Below are positions 1 to 11,600 of a DNA stretch of 64,000 bases, piece after piece (within the stretch, counting starts at the first letter, position 1; every line of letters starts with the position of its first letter). This DNA comes from Nematostella vectensis (lineage: Eukaryota; Cnidaria; Anthozoa; Actiniaria; Edwardsiidae): assembly GCF_932526225.1 (NCBI RefSeq), contig NC_064044.1, forward strand, positions 3,870,092 through 3,934,091, read 5' to 3'. The translations under genes and the position numbers were made by a program. Under the pieces are notes generated by a model. The model had not been told where the DNA came from, ran no database searches, and was given only the letters and a program-made list of their open reading frames with translations.

Positions 1-138
1 TAAATCAAAAAGAGAGTTGACACGAAGAAATTGCAGTGAAATCTTGATACACTGTCTAAAACCAAGGGACTAGATTATGTAATTTCTTCATTATATAAGA
101 GCTGTCCTACATTTACTTGAGTAAAAAAGTGAATCAAT

Positions 139-309
139 GCAGGGCCGTAGCCAGCATGAGGCAAGTGAGGCACTCGCCTCGCTTGATGTTTAGTGATGAT
201 TAATGTTTCACAATTGAAAAGTATGAGATAAAACACCTGCTTTTGTTGGATTTATCATCTAGTGGCTAGCATTGCCTCGGTAAGATTTTGATTCTGGCTA
301 CAGGCCTGC
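139..309. mobile_element. Short MITE-like element, family 1 (copy A)
   Basis: A 171-bp segment is bounded by 16-bp imperfect inverted repeats, gcagggccgtagccag at the left and its near complement at 294-309. The interior has a short 'cactcgcctc' motif like the 'gcacttgcccccag' motif of the related copy at 15090-15255. It has no coding capacity, so it is probably a non-autonomous DNA transposon. The rest of 1-936 is AT-rich and I see no gene in it. Confidence 0.6.
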
Positions 310-1000
310 GATGTGTGACAAAATTAAAGTGAAACCTTGATATAACCACGTAGCAAGGAACTGGATGTGTGATTGTATTGTTATATGGAGAAAATATTTT
401 TTATTTATATTTTTGTATTGTTTGTAGTTATATACCATGTACATACACCAAATTCAAACAGACCGTGCTAACTTTTACTGAGGATGATCATGGACGTGGT
501 GTTGGGGGCTTATTTCAACTTTATTGAGTCAATGATAATAACTACTACAATAATTCAGGGACAATACAATACAAACACATAAAATCCAGTAGTTTACTTA
601 AAAGGGAAGGTGCAATGTAGCACATGTTGAGAATAGATTTCCGTCATATTGTTGTGATTTTGATTGACATTTAGTAATTAGACACGTGCAAGATATCAGA
701 TAACTCTTGTGAGCGCTTGCGATCGTAGCATGAACAAAACAATGTGATTAAAGTGATTTATATTAGGAAGCGTGTGTTCTATAGTCATACGTTTTCTTGT
801 GTCATATGGTTCAACACCGTTAGGTGGTTAATACTTATGAACAAGTGAATGAACAAGACAATTTAAAACTTATTTTTCACACTATTAAACCAAGAATTGA
901 GAGCCTGGCAGAAGATTACAACTATATTTATTATTTGTGATACACAAAAAGCCTTGGTTCAAGCCACCTACTCCAGCCTTCTTTCTTGATTTCCTACCAG

Positions 1001-1837
1001 CATCTGGGTCCCTCCCTGTGGCAGTTGAGCGGAGCATCAATGCTTATGCGGCAATGAACAGGTTCCTGTGTGGGTTTATTGATCACTCCCTGCGTGACCT
1101 GGACTACCTGATTCAGGACAAGCTGTTGTTGGAGCGTATTATTGACATGGAGGTGCGCGAGCAGCCTCTCGACAAAGCTGTGCTCTTCAACGACGATGGC
1201 AGGTAATTGACCTTTAGCAGCCCCCCCCCCCCCCCCCACCTCCCTATTAGCAAATGTCGCTTCGCCCTGATAATGATAATAATGATAATCGTCCCCCCTC
1301 TCTATTCAGCAAGTGTGACTTTGCCCTGATAATAGATTCCACAACAAGGAACAGCTTTTTCATTTACTGTTAAACCCCCCCCAAAAAGTGCAAAATCTGT
1401 TGCAAAGTACATTTTTTTGTGTATGTTGTACGAGGAAAGAAATCCCCCCTATAAGCAAATGTGGCTTCGCCTGATAATTTTTTATCACCACCCCCACCTA
1501 TCAGTAAATGTGGCCCTGATAATGGTAAGAATGGTAACCGTTGTGATTGTGTAAGCGAGTAACTGCAGGTCTTCGTTCCTTTTTTAAATCTGACTATAGA
1601 AATCCTTTGTGTTCCCTATACAGGTCTTTTAACTGCGTGCTGTTTTACGGTAACGAGTGGACGCTGTTGTTGTTCGAGCTCTTGTTCTTCGCCTTTTGTG
1701 ACTACTTTGCGACAGACTTCATTCTTGCCGGTGTGCTTACTTACATAGTGATTACAGTCCTCGCGAAAATAAGAGACATCTTTGGCAGACGGAACCTCGC
1801 GAAAAAAACAATGGTCGATGAAAGATTCTTGATCTAA
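1001..1837 (+). CDS. Last two exons of an unrecognised membrane protein gene (partial)
   Basis: Two exons join in frame. The first ends at 1202 (donor GTAATT at 1203) and the second runs 1624-1837 after the acceptor TATACAG; the junction codon is AG|G (Arg). The upstream limit is uncertain: the frame is open from about 937 with no convincing ATG, and a pyrimidine-rich acceptor ending at 1000 is the best boundary, so the 5' part lies outside the window or in unseen exons. The product ends with a strongly hydrophobic stretch of about 50 residues (two likely membrane passes, rich in Leu, Phe and Val), then a basic tail (DIFGRRNLAKK) and a TAA stop. The part before it is soluble and charged, with IDMEVREQPLDKAV. 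I do not recognise the family. Splice consistency and composition make it a real gene. A polyadenylation signal follows at 1922. Confidence 0.6.
1203..1623 (+). repeat. Intron with diverged tandem repeats and a poly-C run
   Basis: The intron between the two exons carries about four diverged copies of a unit containing 'CCTATTAGCAAATGTGGCTT' followed by 'CGCCCTGATAAT', at about 1240, 1300, 1447 and 1493. The first follows a run of C residues at 1221-1238. Confidence 0.55.
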
Positions 1838-1921
1838 GGGCGGATCTAAGAACTCTGGCTTTTTGTTACGTTGTCCTTGTTTTCAATCATTGTACATAGA
1901 CGCTAGCTCGAAGCAGTTGTA

Positions 1922-1927
1922 AATAAA
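1922..1927 (+). promoter_or_regulatory. Polyadenylation signal AATAAA
   Basis: A canonical AATAAA lies 85 bp after the stop codon of the upstream membrane-protein gene. Confidence 0.55.
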
Positions 1928-4597
1928 GTAAAGTTTGGTCTTAAACTTGCCTGCTTTTCTCCCGAACTAAACGGATTAAACGCGGGCAAGTCTTGTAATA
2001 TAACAGTTTTGCGGTCCTTAAAGATATCCATAGCGTGTCGCCAATTTAGTAGATATTTATTGCTAACGTACTTTACATTGTTGTTTGAAAACCGCAGCCG
2101 AACTGTTTAAGTTTTGTATTAAAAATAAATTAGTGTTTTCTTCTGTCGTCGTTATAAATACTGTATTATATAAAATAATTATCCCTTCACTTTCGTGGAC
2201 CTTTCCGCTGTCCTTGTCTTTCTGTACAATTCAGTTTCGACGTTACCTTCCTGTTTCACTGCTTAATTTCGCGTTTCTTTCCCCTTGATTTTTGTTGTTT
2301 TGTTGTTTTTTAGAGGAGGGATACGGCTTGCTAAAGTCACATTAGGAGATATCATCATTGCAGTTCTTTTTTGTCTTTATAATTGTACTTTCGTTAGTCC
2401 GTATAATATATGATTTATCCGCTAGCTCTTTTGATGCCGAATGATGACACCGCTACCCTTCGCATGTCCAAGTGATCTCTTCATCACTACCTCCTTCTTT
2501 TTCTTCTTTCTCCTCGTCAAACACTACCACAAGTTCCAGGATAGACATCGGTCGCTTGTCAGCGGCTGTGCAATAAGGGCAGGTTTTCAGTGCATCGTGA
2601 GGGATTTCGCAAACTTGTGCACGCATATCAGGATGTTCCATTTCAACTTCAGAGTGTTTTCTGTTGATTGAAAATTCAAAAAGTGATTAAAAGTCGCACT
2701 AACGATCTCCAGCAGCGCTTTTGTGCAAACATTAAATGACTTTAAGGGGCGATCTCATCATTTACGCATCTAGTTTGCGCATAGATTTTGAAGTCGTCTG
2801 CTGGACAAATGGACCGACCATCTCTAGAGTAACAGACTTTTTTTCTGCTCGATATGAGGGTAATGGGGGAACCGGTTAACGGTTGGAAATAGGCGTTAAA
2901 TGGTTGAAAACCATGCGTTTTTCGGTAACGGCTGACCCCGTTGTTCTCCGATATGGCTGGTTTGCTTGCTTGATTATTTTTAAATCTCGCTGTGCCAAGT
3001 TGCTCGTTGTTGTTGATTTTCTAGAGATTTTTGCTTGCTCGACTTTTTTTCGTGGGAATTTTGGTACCAACCCGTCAGGTATCAAAAAAGGGTCAAAAGA
3101 AACTCATAAGAACAACGTGCAGATTCGTGTCCCTGACGCAACCTTTGGCATAGCCACAAATTGAAAAAAAGCTCAACAACTAAGCATACAGTTGTAAACA
3201 TGTGAAGGGAAGAGTTATGTCATGTAAAAAGTAAACCAAGTTTGCTGTGTTGTCATCTCGAGTCTATCAAAGTCAGCAGCGTTGTCATACTTTAGCTTGC
3301 TTACCTCGTATACCGTCCTGTTGTGATCTTGCAGCCTCAGAAGATTTGATACTGATATGAAGTATGCCTCTATTTATGATAACCATTGACTATGAGTTTT
3401 CCTGTTTTGCCAGCATGGTCCAGTGAACCTCAGCGGACATCACGGGTGTGATTTACGTAACGGAATTGAATTAATACTTCATTTGGCACGTAGCGCGCAA
3501 CTATAGATTGGGACTATTGGGGCAACTCCCGGTACTTGTAACAGAACTACAATAAAATTACCTATGAATATATAACTTAAATAAAGATAAATAAGAGGTT
3601 CCTTTAGCTGTCTTATTTTGTGTGATGTTTTGAAAGAAAAAGCAAGTAGCTAGTTGAAATCAATCTAAATAGAAATAACTTCCCGTGTCTAGGTGCGCAC
3701 ATAATCTTTGTCTCTAACGAGCGGAGCGTAGTTCCCATGGTGCCCATTCACCCGTCAAGTCACGTGCGTAATGAATGCTCTAATTCAGGTTCTATGTTGG
3801 TCACATGGTCATCATACTTCCTGCAAAAAATATGAGTGTGAAGGTCAGGTTATTGTTGATTTTATGCTGTGTCACTACTTTCACCGAATTTCCTTATATT
3901 TTTCACTGATTTTATATATTTCAACATTCAATATCACCCACAACGGTTTTCCGCAATAGCACTTTCACCGATTTTTGATATTGCTTTCCACAATTTTCGA
4001 TATACTTTTACCGATTTTTTATATTGCTTTCCACAATTTTCGATATACTTTTACCGATTTTTGATATTACTTTAACCGATTCATAGTATTCTATTCAATA
4101 ATTTCAAAATGCTAAACCACTCTCTGGCATCCAAAAGCTGGTCCAGACCGCACGATTTAGTCGTATATGGCCTTAGCACTACACCTATTTCAAGAAACGT
4201 TATCGGTGCAAATGGTAGTTGCACAGGCGAACCAGGATAAGAATCAGTCCAGAGTATTTTCTCTCAAGGGACTAAACCCTCTTTCTGAGCCACAATTCCC
4301 CTTAAGAACAACAAACAAGGCTAATATAGTAATTAAACTAGCTTTATTGAGGAAACAGTCAAGACACGACTTCACATTATTTCGATTACCCGATTTCTTC
4401 GATTTCCCGAAGGATCACGAGGGACTGATTTTTTATCCCTGTTCGCCCGTGGTAGTTGTAGGACTAATCGCGGCTTGAAGGTATAATCACCCCTAAGAGT
4501 AAATAGTAAGTAATCTAATCGCACGAGTTATTCACATTTTCCTGCTTTCAGTGAAATATGAGGAGTCCCTTGTACTTTTGATGGAAGCACTGCAATT
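1928..4597. other. Intergenic, no supported gene
   Basis: AT-rich sequence. The open frames here (at 2085, 2441, 2883, 3869 and 4167) have no family resemblance, no convincing splice partners and ordinary background composition, so I do not annotate them. The only clear structure is the 43-bp tandem repeat near 3967-4085. Confidence 0.5.
3967..4085. repeat. 43-bp tandem repeat
   Basis: Just under three copies of a 43-bp AT-rich unit that begins ACCGATTTTTGATATTGC and contains TTCCACAATTTTCGATATAC. The first two copies are almost identical; the last is truncated and diverged. Confidence 0.65.
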
Positions 4598-4897
4598 GGA
4601 AGCACGGGTGGCCTAGTGTGTTAGGGCGTCGGCCTTTCACCGCTGTGGCCCAGGTTCGAATCCTGGCTCAAACTGGGGATTTTTCCGGGTTCCTGCCTTG
4701 AATCAATTTGTCACAAGTGAGTTGAAGTTATTCTCCCGTGTTTCCAGTCTTCTCGGATAAGGACACTAAACCGAAGGTCCCGTCTCTTCAAGCTGTACTA
4801 CACTAAACCTGAACCGAAGGGACGTAAAAGAACCACTTGGGACGCAATAAACCCTCTGGCAGTGACCACCCCCAGTGACAGTGCTTACTAACCGAGG
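4598..4897 (+). mobile_element. tRNA-derived SINE (copy 1, 3'-truncated)
   Basis: The first 70 bases look like a tRNA: an A-box-like 'GTGGCCTAGTGTG' and a perfect B box GGTTCGAATCC at 4653-4663. A body of about 230 bp follows and is nearly identical to the copy at 15271-15648, for example 'ATAAGGACACTAAACCG'. Similarity stops at about 4897, before the (taaac)-rich tail seen in copy 2. This is a SINE, not a functional tRNA gene, because no acceptor stem closes and the sequence runs into the body. Confidence 0.85.
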
Positions 4898-5645
4898 TTA
4901 CACTTGAGTTGGAGCCGTGCTCTGTTGTGTCAACCTTACCGCTATTTCATATGTGTAATAGTGGTAGAAGCCTTATAAATCAGAAATCAATTTGGCAATT
5001 GCCATTTGCGCTGACAACGTATTTTGAAATAGGTTTATACAATTTCGTAGCTGAGCATCGTAGCGGAGTCGTAAGCTGATTTAACTCTACGACTCGAGCT
5101 GGAAAGTTGTCGCGGGCAATTCGCATACGACTAAACCTTGCTGTCTAAACCAGCTTATTAACGCAATTATAGATTAGGTTCTTTTTGATTGGGCAGCGAC
5201 TTTCTGGGAGCTGGCGTAAAAAAGAAAGCAGCATTAGCAGCATTTCAATGCCAAAAAAAACTTCAAACTTTTTGAAGGACGAACAAACCCAGCAGGCGAT
5301 TTAGCTTGTGGTGGAATATTGTAACGCGCTTCATTTTATCATAGCGGTCATCCTGTGGGATGTGGAGTGGACTGGGATCTAATTACTACATAGCAACAAG
5401 AAAGGTAAACTTGTTCGCCATCTTGGTTTCGCGTATATGAAAATTTTAAACGATTTTCTCGTTTCTTTTGTTTTAACTTCCTCAATCTCAAAGGTTTTTA
5501 GTATGTTTAACTCTACTAGAAGACATTGAGATTTAAATAATTCGCAAATTTTAGTTTTGAGGTTCTTGTTTTGGCGGAATGTACACTGGTTGTTGATGTG
5601 TGATTTGTTGAAGTTGAACCTGTTGAACGAAGTGGTTTTATCAGA
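4898..5645. other. Upstream region of the C2orf81 homologue
   Basis: There is no gene here. The antisense frame at 5379-5786 is a shadow of exon 1 and its flank. I see no TATA box at a useful distance from the ATG at 5646. Confidence 0.4.
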
Positions 5646-8600
5646 ATGAGTAAATCCCGGCAAGAAAAGACAAAAACTCCGGCTCAGTCGGCACCTCCAC
5701 CTCCTGTAAACAATGATATCGTCCCAGGGAGATTTACAGAGGCAGAATGGTAAGATCTTAGTCAAGTATAGATCACTGATGTTCAATGTGTTTCATACAA
5801 ATGTAATTCTTCCGACCCAAGATAATTGAATAATTAATTTAAACTGTGAGCATTTGTTGTGAGAATAAGATCATGTTTTCTTAAAAGGAGATTGATTTGG
5901 TAATCTAACCCTCAAGGTTACCTTAAATCGGTGTATACTATTGTACTTTATGCCGTTTATAAAAGAAAGGGTTGTGTTCACTAGCTTTTGTTCGATAGCC
6001 ATCTCCACTCACCATTACCACAGCAAATATTTTTTCGCACAAAATTTGATCACAAAGATGATCAGCATAATTTGAGATTACATTATAAAATTCACTTGTT
6101 TGGTGTGGTTTAACAGTACACATTTGTTTCTAAAACCATTGCTATGTAGGTAACCTTATGGTAGTAAATCTGGCTTTGCAACAAACATTTGTTTTCAACC
6201 CTTTATTGCGTATAATAGGAACCTTATGGTGGAAGGCGAGGAGGGGGAAGACTTTGTTTGTGACATTGTGCAAGAGATTGTGGAGTCAACCATGCAAGTT
6301 CTTCATGATCGCTATATTACCAGCCAGACATTGCCGTACACAGTCCAGGAAGCCAGAGACTTGCTTCTTCAGATGATAGAGGTCAGTTGAACCAAATGGA
6401 CCAACTTCAGAATACCCATTCACAAAGAGTTCACAATGGGACTTGAATTCTACAAAGTGCCAGTAAATCCAAGGGAAATGCCAATAAGTTAATGGGTTTT
6501 TTGAAATTTGGCCAATCAAATAATCAAGGGTTTATGTATTTAGCCTGGCCATAGCATGAATTGTACTGCCTGTCAGCTAAATAATGTAAATGAACATCAA
6601 TAGATAAATTTTTCATACCTAAGATATTGCAATACCATACAATGAAGTGTATTTATAAGGAGTTGCAATATAAGGTCAGTGGTTTTCAATTAATAGCCCT
6701 ACCTTTTACTCTTTTCTTTCTCTATCCTCTGGTTTTACTTTTTTGATAGCTTGATTGTTCTGTGCTCTACCCTGTGTATTTGTAGTTGAGAGTTCATTTC
6801 CCTTTTCCTTTCTTGTTCCAATGATTTCTTTACCTCCCCGTCTGATTATCAACATCGTTTTATTCAGTGGTGTGTTGGATTCAGGGCTGCCCCAAAGGCA
6901 TTTGTCTACAAGTTGGCAAGCAAATTGCACGTTTTAGTTCTCCGGCATCTTTCCCCATTTCCTGTGTTCATGTTTCTTAATAGTCAACTATGTTATTCGC
7001 AGTGGCAGTTCCTAGCGTGTGATGGTGGTGAAAACAACCCTGCTATTGATGCTACGTGGCTGGAAGAAGACGGTATGTTTTACACTATTCGATTCAAAAG
7101 GCTTAAAGTTTGTAAAGATATTTGTTAGTAATCTTGTAGGGTTCTACAATAGTGAGAAACACAGTGACTCCAAAAGTGAACAGGGGTCTCATTAGGCCCC
7201 GTTGGCCGGCGGGAGTGCCAGCTTTTTTCACTGGGCGCTGGCTACTTTTCTTTTAAAGTCGACTTAAGTTTTATTTGAACTAAAAAGATCGTATGACTTC
7301 CACCCCCTACTTATCAATCTCCACCGCCCACTCTGAAAGTTAATTAATGAAAGCCCAGAAGGATCGTCAAATATTAGGTCCCTTTTTCCCTATGACTGCA
7401 CACCCCTCTCAGCCAATCCTTGGTATGTGCCTGCTGAGATGACAGTTCTCGTTATTGACATTGTGTCCAGCTGGAGTCTCAAAGCCTGATATTTCACTTG
7501 GTTTTTTGACTGCAGCATGCTAAAGGTTACTGTGCATTAGACATACAGTACACAGTATTACCAATCACTGAGTTCCAACTTTACTGTGTATCACTGTTAA
7601 GTTCTCTTACTCTCTTTATTCACCTTTCTACTAATAGCGTCCATTACCCACCCCTGCAATTGCCTGCTTTTAGCCAATAACTTCTTTTTATCATTCACAG
7701 AGCCTATCGCACCAATCACAGACTCCTGGGCACAAGGTTCAGTTCCTGTCTTGCTCAGGTCGTCAAGTGCTGGCTCGTCGTCTGTCATGTCAGATGCTAG
7801 CACTGACAGCAGCTGTTTGGTGGAGGAAGAGAGACCTGGGTAAGAATGTTTGTACTACCCTAACATCTTGATATCAATCAATGAATCAGTGAAGATTTAA
7901 AAGGTATGCTCACTGTCCTATCCAAACACACAGCGCACCACAGCCACCATTTGAGAACCTGGAAATCCCAGATACCCCGTTGTCCACAAGTAGCCCTGCA
8001 CAGCCATCCAAGCAAGTCACACCAAAAACTGCTGGCGAAGAGATTAATCCCACACCACTGCCAAAGAAAAAGGTGAAAACTCAACACAACATTGTGTTTG
8101 TTTGGTAATGAGCTTAGGCTTTCAAACCGGATAATGCATTCTATAGTAGGATAACATAGATGATATAGTGACATGCAAATGAACATTAGGCATTTAATGT
8201 AACTAGTAACATTTTATAAAGCCTCTTATTCATTTCCATTTCATTGTACCTCTATTTTACCCCACTAAATTCCTGGGGAGGATCCCTACCCAGGCTTTAG
8301 AAATATACAGTACATTGCCTGGTGTAAAAGCCTACTCCTGTGTCCAAATAGAGTCATCCGAATGGTCAAAGTGCCTTTTGAATAGGTTTTTTGAATGTGG
8401 TTAGGAAACATCATTTTGCTGAAACTTTTTTTCTGTACCCCTTTCGAGAAATGATTTCACAACAGATCTGAAAGCCTGTTATACATCTTATATATTGCAC
8501 TATGTACTCATCTCTGATCTGAATTTGCTTGTCATACATCCTTCTTCATATTTAAAATTAGACCGCACCCCGAAAGCAAAAGCGCCCATTCAAGCCACAC

Positions 8601-11600
8601 AAAGGGAAACTGCCAGCCTTCTCAGGGGTTGACCTCACATCTTTGACCGACACCCGAATTATGGACCAGCAGGCCACAGTGGACGGAACAGCACCTGCCT
8701 TGGATGGGAATGGTCTAGCTTTATTCTCTTCTTCAAACTCTATTTTAAAGGTCAGACACTGAATAGCATGCAATTAAAGTACTGACAGAAAACAATTAAC
8801 TATCTTATCAGATGGGACTCAGTGTAAAGAGTTTAACTACTCTTTACACTGGCTTCCAGTTGATAAGGTAGTTAAGTGACTAAAATAACTAGATAAACTA
8901 ATAGGTCTTGATGTATGTATCAAAGATTTGCCTTTTTACTTGCTTTACATTTGTCAAAAACAATTAACTAAAAACCATAAACTATTAAAGAAGTAGAAAA
9001 AATGTGTATCGGCAAAGATTTGTTTGGTCATTATCTAGGGTTTAGTACCCTAAACAAATTTGACTTGATTTGACTAATGGGTATGATGTTTTTTTAGGTG
9101 TTCAAAGTTCAAAGTGTTCAAATTTAGAGAGCTTATGGGACCTGAATAAACTTTAGAAGTGAATGACAGCGAAACTCAAATGCGTTTAAAAGCAACAAAC
9201 TTGTTAAATGTTTTTGCTAAAGTATAGTTCTACGTTCAGTATGTACAAGTCTCACCAAGCGGAATCTGTCTTGGCCAACTGAAAATAAATTCCTATAGAA
9301 AAAATCTTTCTTTTTTAACAAAGTGGTCACAATAAATGCAGCCATGATAACATAAAAAAACTCATGTTACTATGTCACTGTGTACCCTAAATTTTTATCA
9401 TTTAATCTATTTGTCTGAAAAGAAATGCATTTCTGAGTGCATTTCAAAAGAATTACAATCCTATAGTACTTAAAGGGGCAGTCACACGTTTGTTTCAAAG
9501 TGAAAATACACAGTGGAATCGTCATTCCTTGAGAGAGTAATAGACGACTGAAAGAGAATGTAGATGTGGAATCTGTTGCGTCGCGCCAAATTTACTCACA
9601 AGCAGACAATCACACAGCTTTTGGATAGTATTCAGTAGCTATTCTCTGTGCTGGTTGGTGACGGTAGCATTCTTGAAAAAAAACGCTACCGGCGTGACTG
9701 CCCCTTTAAGTCACAAATTTAAAACCCATCTTTAACCAAGGATCGTAAAATATAACATCAATATAAAATATTTCCGACTTATTTGTCATTTAATTTGTAC
9801 CAATAAAATTGATAAAGATCGGAAGCACACCCTACTTCTCCAGTGGAAGCAGCTGGGGTTACCGCAGCAACAATAGCCATTACCTTGGCAACACTAGTTC
9901 ACAGACTGCTTATAGTTCGCAGGTAAAATCTTAAAGTTAAATATACAAATATAAATAAAGGTCATATATTTATATTTACATAATAGAAAGTAAACCTTCA
10001 TAAGAGTGAAATCTGGGTTTGCTTAATTTTAACCACACGTAACACTTCTTGGGGCTACTGTCGAAATATTTCTAACTTTTGATGAAAGAAAAGGTGGCCT
10101 TAAACATGTACGGTTCCATTTAACTTTTTTAACCCCTAAAACCAATTTGCTGTGAGTGCATTTTGTATTGAAAGTGACCCTCCTTTAAACCTTTCCTGAT
10201 ACTATATATGCATATTTTTGTAAAAAAAACTCTCCCTCTTTAGATGGTTTTTGATTTGGAAGCTGTTTTTCAGTAACTAGTTCAGAAATTCACATTGTCT
10301 TGTGTTCAGACACAGTATGGAAGACCACCAGGCAACAAGGATGTTGTGTATGATGAATGGGGAAATGTGATCGCTGTGATGAGAATCAACCCACAGAAGC
10401 TTCCCTCACACAGGTACTGTAACAAGCATCATAATCATCTCCACATTTAGTCTTACTAGCACTACCACTCATATTTTAGAACTGTAGGTTGCCTTGAAAA
10501 ATATTTTGGGGAGTCAGGCACAATACAGAAACATCAAGTACATGGGGGTGGAGGAGGCATGTGCCCCAGTACACCCCCCCCCCCCCTCCTAAAGACCTGA
10601 ATTTAATTTCCCAGCCTTTGTCAGTCAAAAACCCACTTAAGATGCTGTGAAACAAGCTCATAAGTTTTTATTGCAGGAATAATTTTGATCACAAAACAAA
10701 AACACAAATCAAGTGAAGTAGAGTTCCCTAGTGAATCAATAACACTCTGGATCTTGGTGGGGATGTCAATGGAACATTGTAGTTTGCTCTTATTCCAGAG
10801 TGCGCACAAAGTTCAAGATTGTTGACCCAGAGGTGGAGGCCATGCAGTTGCGCACTAAGAGCAAGTCCTCCAGAGCTGTGCTCTACAACCTCACCAAAGG
10901 GAGCTCTAAGCATGGGGGGTCTAGTGACAGGGACGCTATTCGGAGTACTCAGATGGGCCCTAACCATATCAGGACCAGTGGTGGAACAATCTACACTCAG
11001 ACAGGAGAGATCACACCTCTACCTCCCCCACTGGTAAGACAATATTTCTTTACCCCTACCCCACCCCCTCTGGTAAGACAATGTTTTAATATCCCTACCA
11101 CTCTCCCGCTGGTAAGACAATTTTTCTCAACCCCTCCCCCTCCCCCACTGGTCAGACATACTTCTACCCCTACCCCTCCCCCACTGGTACAACTTAACAA
11201 TGTTTTTCTACCCCTATCCCTACCCCACTGGTATGAAAATGTTTTGACTATCCCTTCCCCTATCACACTTGTAAGACAGTGTTTTTCTTCCCCTCTCCCA
11301 ATGGTAAGACAGTACCCCCATGCCCTTACCACCTGCTAATACAGTATCTTTCCAACCATTGCCCATCCACCCCACCCTTTCCCCCAATGGTACATCGCAC
11401 CTGGTTGTGACATCAAGCTTGTGATTGTTTGTTGTCTAGGTCGACTCTATGGATATCAATGCAGGAGTGGTTGTACGCGAAGGAGGTGTGGTCAGACGTG
11501 GCCCTATCCAGGTGGGCATAACAATGTGGGCTAAACGTTTAAGTTACACCTACATTACAATGTGGGCGTAAGGTTTAAGATAAACCTACATTACAATGTG

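Noticed and set aside
2453-2641. Acidic antisense ORF with a CPYC pair
   Set aside because: Composition is gene-like and an acceptor-like CAACAG precedes it, but no neighbouring exon or family could be found.
4167-4478. 103-codon + strand ORF
   Set aside because: No family resemblance, no splice partners and no conserved pattern; likely chance in intergenic DNA.
4598-4670. tRNA gene (also at 15271)
   Set aside because: Good A/B boxes, but no closing acceptor stem, and the sequence is repeated with a 300-bp SINE body.
10997-11332. Gly-rich antisense ORF
   Set aside because: Antisense reading of the pyrimidine-rich duplicated donor array.
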